Below are positions 21,572 to 33,799 of a DNA stretch of 64,000 nt, piece by piece; within the stretch, counting starts at the first letter, position 1, and each line of letters begins with the position of its first letter. The notes under the pieces were generated by a model. The model saw only the letters and a list, made by a program, of their open reading frames with translations. It did no database searches and had not been told where the DNA came from. The DNA is from Bremia lactucae (lineage: Eukaryota > Oomycota > Peronosporomycetes > Peronosporales > Peronosporaceae), in NCBI RefSeq assembly GCF_004359215.1, contig NC_090611.1, forward strand, positions 3,450,333-3,514,332, given 5' to 3'. The translations under genes and the position numbers were made by a program.

Positions 21572-21770
21572 GCTCTGGTATGCGACACCCGGAACACCGT
21601 CATGATGTAGAAGTCGATTCCAAAACAATCACCATGCTGGGGATCCAATACCACGAATACTTACTATTGAGGCAAAAATTACCATTCAAAGGACCCTCCA
21701 ATCTGGAGCTAGACCTCGCGAGGCAAGAAAACTATTATCAAGATTCATCAAATAGGGCTAGTATGAGGGG

Positions 21771-21857
21771 TGTAACGGGGTGTATCGTTACATGAAATTA
21801 ACAATAAAAGATTGTTAATTAATATTATCCAAAAGGTAGATAATTTTGGAAGAAATA
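21771..21857 (+). repeat. 5' fragment of a family B LTR
   Basis: TGTAACGGGGTG followed by about 75 bp of family B sequence, ending at a transposase fragment. The duplicated copy of this locus (25020-25110) has unrelated sequence at this spot. Confidence 0.65.
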
Positions 21858-21879
21858 CTTTTACTTTTCAAAGTAAAAT

Positions 21880-22100
21880 GCGGAATCAGTTTCTCAGTGG
21901 CAGAGCACCAATCGCAGCACTACTTCAAGAACTAGAGGACCGTTTCATCTTTTCAACCCAATGCCGCAATGACAACAATCTGACTCACCTATTTTTTGCT
22001 AATGCAAAGTCTATTAAATTATCCCGGCGCTTTCCTTCGGTTTAGTTCTTGAACGGCACAACAAGACAAACAATTAATACATGCCGATATAACAGCTAAT
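21880..22100 (+). pseudogene. Mutator-like (MULE) transposase fragment, copy 1
   Basis: The frame ending at 22045 contains L-T-H-L-F-F-A-N-A-K-S-I-K-L-S-R-R-F-P. Past a stop it continues as V-L-E-R/N-G plus K-T-N-like residues. This resembles the start of the MULE transposase domain (H-L-F-F-A-x-P-x-S-I-x-L-x-R-x-F-P), which precedes its catalytic aspartate. Only about 70 residues are left. Confidence 0.6.
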
Positions 22101-22430
22101 GTTTTTACAGAAGGTATGGTAACAACAATTTTTGTTTGCAATTTTAAAACTATTAAAAAACTGTTGAAGAAGCTATTCAAGTAGGAGCGGTTTCTTTAAA
22201 TTAAAAGCATCAAATTATTTAAAGAAATAGTTGTGGGATATCAATTTTACCCTTTTAATTAAGGAAGTTTTGACACACGGATATTATTCTGTACGGAAAC
22301 GCTTGTGGTATGGTAAGTCCGACAACGCAGGTAACGCTGGCGCAAAATTTATTAATAGGCTTCCCGGAGCTGGCCATCGCTGCAGGTAGACGAGTTAAAG
22401 CGCTAACTTATGAGACCTTTGGTCAGTGGC
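22101..22430. other. No recognisable gene
   Basis: AT-rich sequence between the transposase fragment and a family C LTR end; repeated without visible change at 25347-25676. Confidence 0.5.
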
Positions 22431-22434
22431 CGTA

Positions 22435-22649
22435 GAAGACCGTTCTAAAAGAACTTAATATATTATACAGCATTGTTCTCTCTGTTCTAACGCCTTAGAA
22501 TAAATCCTTTAAAGCTAAGGGTTATTTGGCTACTTGGAACCTTCCTCTGGAAGTCGTGTACGTGAAGTTATCGAGGCACCCCACCTTCACTGTAATCAGT
22601 GTTGGTTGACTGGTACTATTGTTAGTACTAGCGAAGGTTCCTCGTTACA
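22435..22649 (+). repeat. 3' part of a family C LTR
   Basis: Matches the last 215 bp of the LTR at 59942-60445 and ends TTCCTCGTTACA. A primer-site-like CATGTTAGCACTTCG follows, then Gag sequence, so this was a 5' LTR. Confidence 0.75.
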
Positions 22650-22689
22650 CATGTTAGCACTTCGTAGTCCAATTAACGGCCTACAGACG

Positions 22690-23989
22690 TTCCATCCAAC
22701 ATAGGCATGTTGTATGATGAAGGAGGGAGCATAAAGCCCCTCAAGATGCTATCCCGCAACGCGTGAAAGATTTATTCATTTGAGTGGCCTTGAATGGAGA
22801 GCGATCGAGCGCATAAGCAGGAGGGCCAGCCGCTAGCGCTTTGTTGTTCAATGTACAAAGATTTGAGCAACATGCAGTTATAGCCGAGTCAACACAACAT
22901 GACTTCGACGGGTCCAAGAGAAAGTAATCATAATTCACCAGGAAGGCTCAACACGTAGAGGTATTAAAATAGCGTTGCTCAACAGTTGGAACTATTGAGA
23001 CAGCAGCATTTACATGCTGCTAGCGGGCCGAAGCTTTCTCGTCGACGCGAAAGCTTAAATATCGAAATTATTAAGTTTAAGGCAGTCAAAGGCGACACCC
23101 TTTTGAGATGGTTCGTCGAATTAGACGATGCCATAGAAGCTCGTCGTATTAGTGATGATGCGACGAAAGTGAAATTTGGCATGTTCAACTTAGCCGGACT
23201 TGCCAAATTCTGGGTCTTGGGGCTCATGCTTCACGACCCATTAGTCTTTAAATCGTATGAGGTCTGTAATACCCGGCTCAGAAAACATTTTAGCCGCCAC
23301 GTGCCGAATTCAAGGCTCGAGCTGATCTCTTAAATTTGAAGCAGGGCAAGTGTGATTCATTCACACTTATGCCCAACATAGGTCAGCTGTATTGTTAGTC
23401 ATCCAATTGATGAACGAACACAGGACACTGTGTTTATTTAAGGTCTTGCAGACGGCCCTATTAAGACCCACCTGTTTCTGGCTGGAATTAATGTCGCTAG
23501 ACCAAGTGATCTCTATAGTGAAACAGGAGGACTTTAGCCTGTAACAGGCTTTTGTCCACTCAGGTGCATATCGTCCACCGAGACGACAAGATAAAGGAGA
23601 ACTATAACCTATGGAATTCTCGTATGCAGAGAGCGAGAAATTCCGATCTTTAAGTTACAAACGATTACAGAAATGTAATCGTTGTCAAGAAATGGGCCAC
23701 TACGCCATATGACGCTGCTGAAAAATCGCAACAGCGAGGCGGGTCGTAAAAAAACGGTACGGGGTCAGTAGGTGCGGATCGCCGTACTGATCCAGCAACC
23801 TCAATAGAATTTGCAGGTCTTAAGTCGAAAGTTGCTCCTCACACCCAACCATTGTGTGTAACTGCCCCAGGAGATGAGTTTGTCCTCATCACCCTGATAA
23901 TAAAAGTATCAAATAAGTTGTCACTTAAGTCCCTAGTCGATTGTGGGGCGTCCAAAACTTTTATTAGACGCCAATCGCTAGAAGATAGC
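22690..23989 (+). pseudogene. Gag and protease fragment of a family C element
   Basis: The coiled-coil segment of Gag reads E-L-L-R-Q-Q-H-L-H-A-A-S-G-P at 22986. The capsid region follows to 23333 (D-T-L-L-R-W-F-V-E-L-D-D-A-I-E-A-R-R), then a degraded zinc knuckle near 23690 (C-Q-E-M-G-H-Y-A). A protease follows whose site reads L-V-D-C-G-A-S-K-T-F-I-R-R at about 23935. The frame is cut exactly where the family A LTR begins at 23990. Confidence 0.7.
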
Positions 23990-24518
23990 TGTAACGGGCT
24001 AAAGTTGCCCTAATGTGACACAGTTCCCGTTAAGTACACTTGGTGTACTTAAGGGGATGGTCAATTACTAAATAATAGTAATTAGACCCAGCACTCGGGT
24101 GTGGTGCACAATTGTGAGCAATTCTTGTGTATGTGATGCTTATGGGTGCATTCACATTAGGAGGAATGACGCCCAGCGTCATTCGTTACGCGAGGAATTT
24201 AGAAAGATACGCTCGCAATACATATTAAGTGTTATCTGTACAGATGACATTTTAATTGGTAAAAATAGGTATTTATATTCAATACGGTTAAATATAAATC
24301 AGTCTGAAAACTACTTCCTACAATGTAAGTGCGCACGAGGAGCCGTATTACCGCTCCCGTGACGACTCTTAACCAGAGTACTTCGTGTGTTGGGTGCGCT
24401 TACGCGCCCACAACAACTACCTCACTGCACACAAGAGAAGCAGGTTAAATCGCTTCCTCGCTGTGCTAGGGTGTGTGTCTAAGTAGAGCGTGGCCGCATT
24501 ACGACGTGCCCACCTACA
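23990..24518 (+). repeat. LTR, family A, joining a protease gene to a family B LTR
   Basis: 529 bp, TGTAACGGGC to GCCCACCTACA. On its left is a family C protease; on its right is the same family B LTR remainder that flanks the copy at 20751-21289. The mismatched flanks mark it as a recombination junction. Confidence 0.85.
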
Positions 24519-24802
24519 TCCGCGGTCGAGTCAGCACTGGATGCGCGCAAAGAGAGAGACAGATAACACTTTATTACATGTTTTGTATTAGTATATAATC
24601 AAGTTAGTATTGAATAGATAGAAACAGAAGCAGTAAAGTAATTAAATACAGTTTTTTTTAACCATCTACAAAGCAAGTATTTTAAAGAGTCTTCCTCTGC
24701 ACGCACTAGTGTACGTGAAGTGACGTGTAGCACCACTTGCACTGAAGCAGTGTGAAATGGACTTAACTGAAGAAGTACAAGTCGGCAGTGCCCCGTCACA
24801 GC
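24519..24802 (+). repeat. 3' part of a family B LTR
   Basis: Parallels 21290-21571 with scattered substitutions and ends GTGCCCCGTCACA, followed by GCTCT as in the first copy. Confidence 0.75.
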
Positions 24803-25106
24803 TCTAGAATGCGACACCCGGAACACCGTCATGATGGAGAAGTCGATTACAAATTAATCACCATGAAAAATAGAGAGAAGCACTACTGGGGATCCAATAC
24901 CACGAATACTTACTATTGAGGCAAAAATTGCCATTCAAAGGGCCCTCCAATCTGGAGCTAGACCCCGCGAGGCAAGAAACTATTATCAAGATTCATCAAA
25001 TAGGGCTAGCATGAGGGGCATCTACAATGAAACGTTAAAACCTTGATTCAGCCTCAAAATGTTGTAAACTTAAGAAAAATTGGTTGAAGTTTTGTTATAA
25101 ATCCTT

Positions 25107-26310
25107 TTACTTTTCAAAGTAAAATGCGGAATCAGTTTCTCAGTGGCAGAGCACCAATCGCAGCACTACTTCAAGAACTAGAGGACCGTTTCATCTTTTC
25201 AACCCAATGCCGCAATGACAACAATCTGACTCACCTATTTTTTGCTAATGCAAAGTCTATTAAATTATCCCGGCGCTTTCCTTCGGTTTAGTTCTTGAAC
25301 GGCACAACAAGACAAACAATTAATACATGCCGATATAACAGCTAATGTTTTTACAGAAGGTATGGTAACAACAATTTTTGTTTGCAATTTTAAAACTATT
25401 AAAAAACTGTTGAAGAAGCTATTCAAGTAGGAGCGGTTTCTTTAAATTAAAAGCATCAAATTATTTAAAGAAATAGTTGTGGGATATCAATTTTACCCTT
25501 TTAATTAAGGAAGTTTTGACACACGGATATTATTCTGTACGGAAACGCTTGTGGTATGGTAAGTCCGACAACGCAGGTAACGCTGGCGCAAAATTTATTA
25601 ATAGGCTTCCCGGAGCTGGCCATCGCTGCAGGTAGACGAGTTAAAGCGCTAACTTATGAGACCTTTGGTCAGTGGCCGTAGAAGACCGTTCTAAAAGAAC
25701 TTAATATATTATACAGCATTGTTCTCTCTGTTCTAACGCCTTAGAATAAATCCTTTAAAGCTAAGGGTTATTTGGCTACTTGGAACCTTCCTCTGGAAGT
25801 CGTGTACGTGAAGTTATCGAGGCACCCCACCTTCACTGTAATCAGTGTTGGTTGACTGGTACTATTGTTAGTACTAGCGAAGGTTCCTCGTTACACATGT
25901 TAGCACTTCGTAGTCCAATTAACGGCCTACAGACGTTCCATCCAACATAGGCATGTTGTATGATGAAGGAGGGAGCATAAAGCCCCTCAAGATGCTATCC
26001 CGCAACGCGTGAAAGATTTATTCATTTGAGTGGCCTTGAATGGAGAGCGATCGAGCGCATAAGCAGGAGGGCCAGCCGCTAGCGCTTTGTTGTTCAATGT
26101 ACAAAGATTTGAGCAACATGCAGTTATAGCCGAGTCAACACAACATGACTTCGACGGGTCCAAGAGAAAGTAATCATAATTCACCAGGAAGGCTCAACAC
26201 GTAGAGGTATTAAAATAGCGTTGCTCAACAGTTGGAACTATTGAGACAGCAGCATTTACATGCTGCTAGCGGGCCGAAGCTTTCTCGTCGACGCGAAAGC
26301 TTAAATATCG
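25107..26310 (+). repeat. Second copy of a 1.2 kb segment (apparently identical to 21861-23064)
   Basis: Offset 3246 bp. It contains the MULE fragment (25126-25346), the family C LTR end (25681-25895) and the start of Gag. I see no difference over this stretch, although the sequence to the left (LTR A and B parts) differs at several per cent. Homology continues to the right of 26310, but clearly diverged. Confidence 0.85.
25126..25346 (+). pseudogene. MULE transposase fragment, copy 2
   Basis: Same sequence as 21880-22100, with the H-L-F-F-A-N-A-K-S-I motif. It is part of the duplicated segment. Confidence 0.6.
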
Positions 26311-27101
26311 AATTCTCTACGTTTAAAGCAGTCGAGGGCGGCTCCTTTTAAGATGGTTCGTCGAATAAGACGACGCCATTGAAGCTCGCCGCATCAATGA
26401 CGAAAGTGAAATTTTGCATGTCTAACTTAGCCAGAACTGCCAAATCTTGGGATTTAGGCTTAAGCTTCACGAATTATTTGTCTTTGAATCGTAAGACGTC
26501 TTTAGACCCGGCCCTTGCAAACATTTGAGCCGCCACGTGCCGAACTAAGGACTTGAGCCGAATTCAGGGCTCGAGCTAAGCCCCTGGATTTGAAGCATGC
26601 CAAGCGTGATCTTCACGCTTATGCCCAACATACACTATACCTTGTAAGTTGTATCGTGAGTTATCCGATTGATGACTTGGCGCAGGAAACTGTGTTTATC
26701 AAAGGTTTTGCAGAAGGTCTTGTCAAGGCTCACCTTTCGGCTCAAACTAGTCGCATGAATAAGCGAGCCCTGTAGCGAAACGGGAGGACTTCAGTTTGAA
26801 ACAGGCTCTCGTCCTTTCTGATGCTTATCGTCCAAACAGACTACAAGAAGACGGAGATCCAGAACCTTATGACCTCTCGTATGTAGCAAGCAAGAAATCT
26901 CGCTCTTTAAATTACAAACGATTGCAAAACAACAATCGTTGTCAAAAGACGGGCCAATACGCCTATGAGTGTAGTGCTTCACGCCCTGTGCCACGCCCAG
27001 TGCCTAGAAACACTGAGCGAAACGATCGACCTCTTGCGAGGAACAGAGAAAGAGGCGGATACAATGCCGAATCAAAACCGCAACGGCAAGGAGTGTCGTA
27101 A
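25930..27101 (+). pseudogene. Gag of element IV (plus-strand family C type)
   Basis: The capsid region around 26590-26775 reads R-D-L-H-A-Y-A-Q-H and I-D-D-L-A-Q-E-T-V-F-I-K-G-F, a typical retrotransposon Gag core. The 26796-27101 frame has a degraded zinc knuckle in which the first cysteine and the histidine are replaced (N-N-R-C-Q-K-T-G-Q-Y-A-Y-E-C). Stops near 26775 and frameshifts split it. Confidence 0.7.
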
Positions 27102-27159
27102 AAACTAGACGGGGTCAGTATGTGCGGAGCGCCCTACTGATCCAGCATCGACAAAGAAC

Positions 27160-27600
27160 TTTTCAGCTTATTGACAAAAGTTGCTCCTCCCACACAAACA
27201 TTGTGTGTAACTGTTCCAGGGGATGAGGTTGACCTCGTCGCGCTGGAAGTAAAAGTGTAAAATAAGTTCCCACTTAAAAACCCTGGTCGATTGTGGGGCG
27301 TCGAACAATTTTATTCGACGCTAATCGCTAGAAGCTCGCAGACTCAAATAAATTTAGCGCGATATCCCCGCAACGAGGATGGTAGTGCGCCCAGCAACAG
27401 GCGCATCTGTAACAGTAAGGAAACGAATAGTTTGTATCCAATACATGTTACAGGTTAAACAGTACGATGATTTCATCGTTCTAGATCTGGATGAAAATTT
27501 GATGTCAATCTTGGATTACCATGGTTCAGAAATTACGAGCCATGTTTAAATTGGCAGCATCAAGCCTTGACGATGCCTGTCTCTTGTACATCAGATAGCC
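27160..27600 (+). pseudogene. Protease remnant of element IV
   Basis: Frames give L-V-D-C-G-A-S-N-N-F around 27285-27315 and D-L-D-E-N-L-M-S-I-L near 27490, the retropepsin order. Single-base indels split the domain. Confidence 0.65.
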
Positions 27601-28222
27601 AACTGATGAACGTCTTGGAGCGTCCACAAGCGTCTGGATGTCCTACGTGTGAGTGCGAAGGCCTCACTTGTGGTCAGTCGTTAGCAAGACTGCACAAAAC
27701 CTCAGTGTGAATACCCAACACACTATGCAATTGGATTCCGACGGCTGTGCTTAAGCACAGACAGCGTCGAAGTTCGACCACTCGAAAAAGTTGAGTGGTA
27801 CAAAACAAGATTCTTGCTTGAAAAGCAACATCCAATAAAGTTAAAAGCCGTCTATAAGATACATTTCAAAAGGCCTAGATTGACTGGAGAGTCGATCGTA
27901 GAGAATTTCGCATTTGGTAGCGCAACCTCAGCTATAGGTTTAGGGAGGATACTTCCCAAATAAATTCTGTTGGAACAAGTCCCCGGAAACCTGTGGTCAA
28001 AGATTCCCAGGTACATTTGAGAATAAGTTTCGAAGAAGAAACTGAGACAAGACAATAAATGTTCTATCAAGTGTAAGCGCATATACACTTGATCTAATAG
28101 CGCCTACAAAATTAACGTTGCAGTTAATTTGATTGCCAAAGCTTGAACCGAAACGGTTCTTGCGTGATCTGCGTAGTGGCCAAGTCTAGCAGATCTGCAT
28201 ACTTGTCACAGATGACAAGTAC

Positions 28223-29260
28223 ATGGCTAATATTCGGTCAGCGATAGTATTTCCTGAGAATGAACGGATTCTCAGTAGCTCATCGATGGACGAAAGTGTC
28301 CTCGATGAGAAGACACGGATTGAGCGTTTTTTGTCTCAATTCTTGGAGTCTTTGAAAATGAACCCTCTATACAAAGATTTTATAAAATTTAAGGATGTGT
28401 TCCCTGAATTAATACCGTGCGAGTTGCATAAGGACAAAGGAACTCGACTCGAAATTGACCCAATTTCATGCTATATACTGTGTTTTGAAGCACTGGTGAT
28501 GCCTCGTGAATAAGTAATAGCGATCTACAAATTCTTTGCCAAACATTTAGCAGCGGGTCAGGTGAAAAAATCAACATTTCCACATAGCTCTCTGACCTTC
28601 TGTGTGCGTAAAGCAACAGGAAGATGGCGGATACTGCAAGCTTTCAATAAACTGACCGCTGCAACTGCACCGGCTCAAACGCCGATATTATGAAAATACT
28701 TAATCATTGATGGTACACCAAAGAGTACTATCGTTTCGTCAATGGATCTGATGTATGGACTCTATCAGATCCTTATGCGTAGACAAGATATTCCATTCAC
28801 AGCAGTAAGCACCCCAAGTGATATGCTGTGGGAGTGGCTAGTCATGCCACAGTGACTTAGTAATGCCCCTGCGACTTTTGACATATGTGTAACCAATCTG
28901 TTGAGATCAGTGCGGGATTGTGCACCGAGCTATTTTGATTCATAGCAGAGCCGTAAACGGAAAGTCGGATGTTGAAGTTCATCGTGCCCACGTCCCGACG
29001 GCTCTTACATTTAGACCAAAGGTGCCCGTAGGCGATGATGTGAATAACGGTATTTGACATGCGCCGTCGGGATTCAAGGTCGAAAAGCATAAGTTTTATG
29101 CAAAATCAAGAAGTGATTATCCGCTGCAATCGAAATATTACTTCTTTGGTGCATAGTGTATAAACACGGTGTACGACCGAATCCAGAAAACATATAGGCG
29201 GTCACCGATCAAACTGTGCCAGCAGAGTACAGGGACTTCGAAACTTCCTCGTTTAGTGGC
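28223..29260 (+). pseudogene. Reverse transcriptase of element IV
   Basis: 28223-28513 is the pre-palm segment (D-E-S-V-L-D-E-K-T-R-I-E-R, then F-K-D-V-F-P-E). The palm follows with S-M-D-L-M-Y-G-L-Y-Q-I-L-M-R near 28740 and P-S-D-M-L-W-E-W-L-V-M-P near 28820. The catalytic region around 28930 (A-P-S-Y-F-D, then a stop) is broken after the first aspartate. Confidence 0.75.
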
Positions 29261-29379
29261 GTACCTGCACAAATAATCACACAATTTTGGCGAAACGACA
29301 GTACATCTTTCTTCTTTGTTGAAGTAAAATGTAAAGTGATCATGGAACGCTGATTGGCAGCGTTCATTTGAGGGTATCA

Positions 29380-29740
29380 AAAAAGCTTGATGCAATCGCT
29401 TTTCCTGGCGATTGCTGACCAAGACCGACCTTTTCATGTGGCCTGTGCCGCCAGCGATTTTGCAATCGGCTGGGCGTTTATACAATATGACACCGTAAGC
29501 GCAGAGCGCGTCGTCTGTTATCAATTGCGTCAGCTTCAACCAGCTGAACTATCCAGTGTTTGACAAGGAAGTCCTTGTCATGAAAGACGTACTGGCTAAG
29601 GTTAGGGTTCATCTCTTGATATATAAACCGTTCATTGTTTATACGGACCATGTGGCTTTACGCACGGCTCTAAACAGTCCACACCTCTCGCAAAGAATGG
29701 CGAGATGGTTGTCTTTCTTCGCGGAGTAGACCAGGACAAC
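29380..29740 (+). pseudogene. RNase H domain of element IV
   Basis: Frames contain A-I-A-D-Q-D-R-P-F-H-V, A-S-D-F-A-I-G-W-A-F-I-Q, and then Y-T-D-H-V-A-L-R-T-A with the T-D-H metal site kept. A frameshift near 29540 separates the halves. Confidence 0.7.
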
Positions 29741-29899
29741 TTATTGTCGTCGCTAATGCCCTTTCACACCGGCCCGATTTTGTGCCTGCTGTGCAAATCA
29801 CCAGTGAGCATTAGGCCACTGTTGCAACAAAAGTATTCCGTCGTCATCATTACTCGATAACGTTAGAAGAACTTATCAAGAAGATAAGGCTCTTAAAAA

Positions 29900-30745
29900 G
29901 GTTGATGGATTACCTCAGAAATTTATCTTAACAATCCTTGAAAGGATGGTAGAAATTGTATCAATCCTCAACAGATCGATATACAAGACGCAATGGTTTA
30001 TTGTATTATACAGCTATTGCTGGCGACACACCTCGTGTCGGCATCCTTTCCCCATTGATTTTTGATTATGCATCACGAATGAGTGCCACGATGCACCAAT
30101 AAGTGGGCATCGTGGACGTGAGAAGACTTATCTCACGATAAGTCGCGACTTCTTCTGGCCACGCCAGTATGAGTTCGTCCGCAAGTACATACGTGCTTGC
30201 AAAGTTTGTCAATGGGTAAGCCCAATGCATTATCCCGATCTCCGTTACAACCTCTACCTGTTCCGGCAGATTGTTGGCAGTCTATATCCATGGACTTCGT
30301 CTTCGAATTTCCAGACGACGAACATAAGAACAATGAATTCATGTTTTGTGATCGTTTCATTAAAGTTGTACATGTTGCTGCAGTTCCGGAGTCGACCGCT
30401 GCCAAAGTTTGTGCACGTGTCGTTGTTGACACGACAATATGACTCCATGGTTTACTCCGCGAACTGGGCTCAGATCGAGACCCTAGATTCACGGCGAAAT
30501 TATGTCAAACTGTGTTCTAATCACTTGGAGCACAGTTTAATATGTCAACTTCTAATCATCCTGAAACACATGGTCAGACGGAGCGGGCAAATCGTATTCT
30601 CGAAGAGATTTTTGCGGAAAAGTTCACCGATGGTAGAATTTGCCATCAACAATTCAGTGCATGCTTCTACAAAGCATACACCGTTTTTGTGAATGGCTTA
30701 CGCCACCCACATATAGCTACCCTGCTTAAAAGTAACTCTTATTAA
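29900..30745 (+). pseudogene. Integrase of element IV
   Basis: A zinc-binding region lies around 30060-30170. The DDE core starts at about 30280 (S-M-D-F-V-F-E-F-P-D-D), continues with S-D-R-D-P-R-F-T near 30470, and has the glutamate block S-N-H-P-E-T-H-G-Q-T-E-R-A-N-R at 30542. All three catalytic acidic residues can still be recognised, but in different frames. Confidence 0.75.
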
Positions 30746-31560
30746 GGGCGGGGGCTCGCTCGAGCAAAGAACCTCCTAGCTCTTGCTCATCACGCATTAG
30801 CGTTAAGGTCAATGCGAAGGATATCAATGTTGAGTTAGCTAACATTGACGTGACCAAACTCAGTAATTACAACAACGCTATTACTGCCTTAGACAATGAT
30901 GCTGGAAGACTTCGATCGAAAACGCTAATAATGAGAACGATAATACTCACAATTGAAATTATATAGACTTCCATTCCCACTTTAATTCTTCGAATTGTAG
31001 CAAAACCTTCTTTTGCTGTATTATATTCAACGGATGAAATATTTGTTTCAATATGAAGAGATTGATATATCTGCAGTGCGAGCCGGTCGCATGAAAACAA
31101 AAATAAAACCAAGTCAGCAGGCGATTTCCTGTTCGCTAGAGAAGCGGTGGGCCGTTTCAGACAGTATTCCATTGCTGATGCGGTGGACAACAGAAACGGA
31201 ACTCTGACAAATATGGAACAGCAAATATTCTTTCAGTTAACGTGAATGACCTAGTCCTGCTGTCTACGGTAAATCTATTAAAGCACGTAGTGACGAATAT
31301 TATGATTTACTGCCCAGGTATTTCGGCCGGTTTTGTGTATTGAATCGCCACGGTAACGCATACACGATCGAGACAACGACGCGCGGAGGATCCGCAGCGT
31401 CCGTGCAACAAAGCAACAGGTTGTTATCGATAGAAAATCGATATAACCTTGCACGCAAACGTGCCGACAATTTCAAACCCTATTTAGTGCTCTTTAGAGC
31501 TCGTAGCAGAGCTACACACTGTTTATCCTTGACGTATGCCGAACGGATTAGCTCAGTAAT
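30746..31560 (+). pseudogene. Integrase C-terminal region remnant of element IV
   Basis: Around 31210-31330 frames read V-N-D-L-V-L-L-S-T-V-N-L-L-K-H-V-V-T and a proline-glycine turn, matching the intact C-terminal block at 35912-36370. No chromodomain or 3' LTR follows; the sequence changes to an opposite-strand element at about 31580. Confidence 0.6.
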
Positions 31561-31644
31561 AGGCGACATTATAGTCGCTAAATGAGAGAGCGTATAATCC
31601 GGCCTGCGTGATAACGCACCAGCCAAAGCATTCTGGTTACCAGG

Positions 31645-31971
31645 CTAATACTTCACCTCGTAGTTGCATTCGGCGAAAAAGGATAGCCATTGGGCCATTC
31701 TCTGTGAGAGATGGGGCGACTTAGTCGCAATGCGTAAGGACGCGTGATCGGTATAACTCACAAATGGCTTAGAGCCTAGCAGATTAACTATGAATCTGAC
31801 GATGTCATAGTTCATAGCAAGTAACTTTCTGTCATGAGCTGGGTAGTTCTTTTCCGCAGCTTTAAGCTGTCTAGACTCGAACGCAATTACACGTTCACGC
31901 TCCTCAGCATCTGTTTGTAACAGAGCACTGCCAAAGGGAAATCCGATGCGCCACAGACACTGAAAGGCCAA
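31645..31971 (-). pseudogene. RNase H domain of element V (minus strand)
   Basis: Open for 108 residues: F-G-S-A-L-L-Q-T-D-A, then S-R-Q-L-K-A-A-E-K-N-Y-P-A-H-D-R-K-L, then S-Y-T-D-H-A-S-L-R-I-A. The T-D-H metal site is intact. Sequence differs clearly from elements II-IV, so this is another Gypsy lineage. Confidence 0.75.
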
Positions 31972-32259
31972 TTTGGATTTGGTAGCGCCTGAATCGGGGC
32001 ATGGATAAGACTATCCCCAACTGCTTGAAAAGCATTATGCTCGGTGCTCGCCCAGCATAAATCTATATCTTTTTAAGGAGATTAGATAATGGCCTAGCCA
32101 TATTAGCGTAAATTTTGCTTTATTTGTGTAAATAATTGGCGAGATCCAAGCTTTTACGCAAATTCTTCAAGTTTTTAGGGACCGGCCAATATACTATAGC
32201 TTTTACCTTAGCGGAATCCGCTCTAAGGCCTCGCTTCCTAATGAAGCACCCTAAGGAAT

Positions 32260-32704
32260 CTAAATGCATTTAGATGCAGTATTATACAATTTGTTTGTGC
32301 GCATATACTCGAGCACTGCTCGCAAATGGTCCAAGTGGTTTCTTATCCGACCGACCCTGCTCCACACGACTGTGGACAAAAATGTCATAAAATAAGTCTG
32401 TGCATAACCTCGTCGAGGGCGCAACAGTTTCGTCACTAGACGATTAAATGTTACCGGGCGTTGAAAAGCCCTTGTAGCATAACCAACCACTCCCATAGCA
32501 TACCGCTTGGGGTGCTACCACTGTAAGCGGGATATCGCTAGCTCGCATGAGCAGTTGGTTATAACCATCGACCAAGTGAAATGCACTGTACATTATACAT
32601 CCCACCATACTGCTCTGAAAAGCATCCTTTCTAGGAATGAGGGTTTGTCTTGGTATAGTGGTAGCATTAAGCTTATTATAAGCATGTAAACTCAGACATT
32701 CCAA
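32260..32704 (-). pseudogene. Reverse transcriptase of element V
   Basis: Minus-strand frames give F-H-L-V-D-G-Y-N-Q-L-L-M-R, T-V-V-A-P-Q-A-V-C-Y-G-S-G, and after a frameshift A-F-Q-R-P-V-T-F-N-R-L-V-T-K-L-L. The catalytic pair falls in a degraded Y-F-M-T-F-L stretch, where the Y-x-D-D box is lost by a frameshift. Confidence 0.65.
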
Positions 32705-32863
32705 TGTTTAACACACCAACAGACTCATTCAATGATCCGCGCCAATACGGTTTTGTTGCCTAGCAAACGGGATTCATGACACTCCAGAAACTTTGCTAGA
32801 AACATTTCGCGTGGCGCCTAAGGTCTTAGAACTCCAATCGATTCATGGCTCGTGGTATTCAAG

Positions 32864-33109
32864 TCAGGCCATACCAAAGGTGAGATCGAATCTTGAATCC
32901 AAATCAAGGACGAGACAGTGTTCCACACTGTCAAAGTCCAGAAACTTAATACCTAAGTTCAACGGAACTTCAGGAACAGTGACATGAGTCCCTGTCGCTA
33001 AGCGAACAGGAATTGTATCACTTTCATGCACCTTGCAGCGCCTCAACATATTGTTGATTTCCCTCAAAGGAAAGACCTCGAGCATAATTGCAAGACGCTC
33101 CTGAGTCAA
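32864..33109 (-). pseudogene. Protease of element V
   Basis: Contains P-V-R-L-A-T-G-T-H-V-T-V and D-L-D-S-R-F-D-L-T-F-G-M-A, the later strands of a Gypsy retropepsin. The active-site aspartate would lie just upstream (about 33130-33180) outside the open frame. Confidence 0.6.
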
Positions 33110-33799
33110 TTAAAATTGACCATGGCTTATCAAAGCCCTCCACAGTCGCTTGAGCGACTAACAAGCCAGGCTTGTACTCACATCCCGTGCCATTCCGCAC
33201 CGAGCTAATTGAGGCTAGGTTATGTTTACTCTCCCCTCCTAAAAGTTCGACAGAGCCTAGGTCTTCCCAGTAGCGCGCCCTGCAGCTACTATACCGACGT
33301 TATTTGCACTGTACCAGATTACTGGTATAGGTTAGAATTGGTGCCCTTTCGAGCTTTACGCATATTTTGTAGGGGACAGGCTGGAAGTAATTGTTTCGTG
33401 CTTCCGCACATATAACATCTACGGATGTTCTTATGCTGTTGTACAGCTAGCTAAAATGCCTTTTTTCCTTCCTAAATGAGGCTTAGGTCCTGGGTTCCGG
33501 CTATTAGACGGTACCCATGTGCTCAAAGAGCTTGTTCGGTAAATAGGCGTGCTAATGCGAGCAAACTTTAAGTCGAACTCAGCGCGTAGCGCTATGACAA
33601 CTACCATTTCGAAAGTATGAAGATGGGATCGGAATTATTCCGTCCGGGCAACGCCCTCATTGAGACCCCCCCCATAATAACTGCTACGACAATTGCGTCT
33701 TGCACTGGGTCTTGATGCATAGATGCAACGAAAGTTCTTAACTCCTGGACATAGTCCCCTAGGGTTCGTTTACCATGTCGAGTCGCTATGAGCCGTGAT
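33110..33799 (-). pseudogene. Gag remnant of element V
   Basis: Reading from 33799 downwards, one frame gives R-H-G-K-R-T-L-G-D-Y-V-Q-E-L-R-T-F-V-A-S-M, a clear retrotransposon Gag capsid core. The Gag begins abruptly at the end of the family B LTR, so the N-terminal half is missing. Confidence 0.6.
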
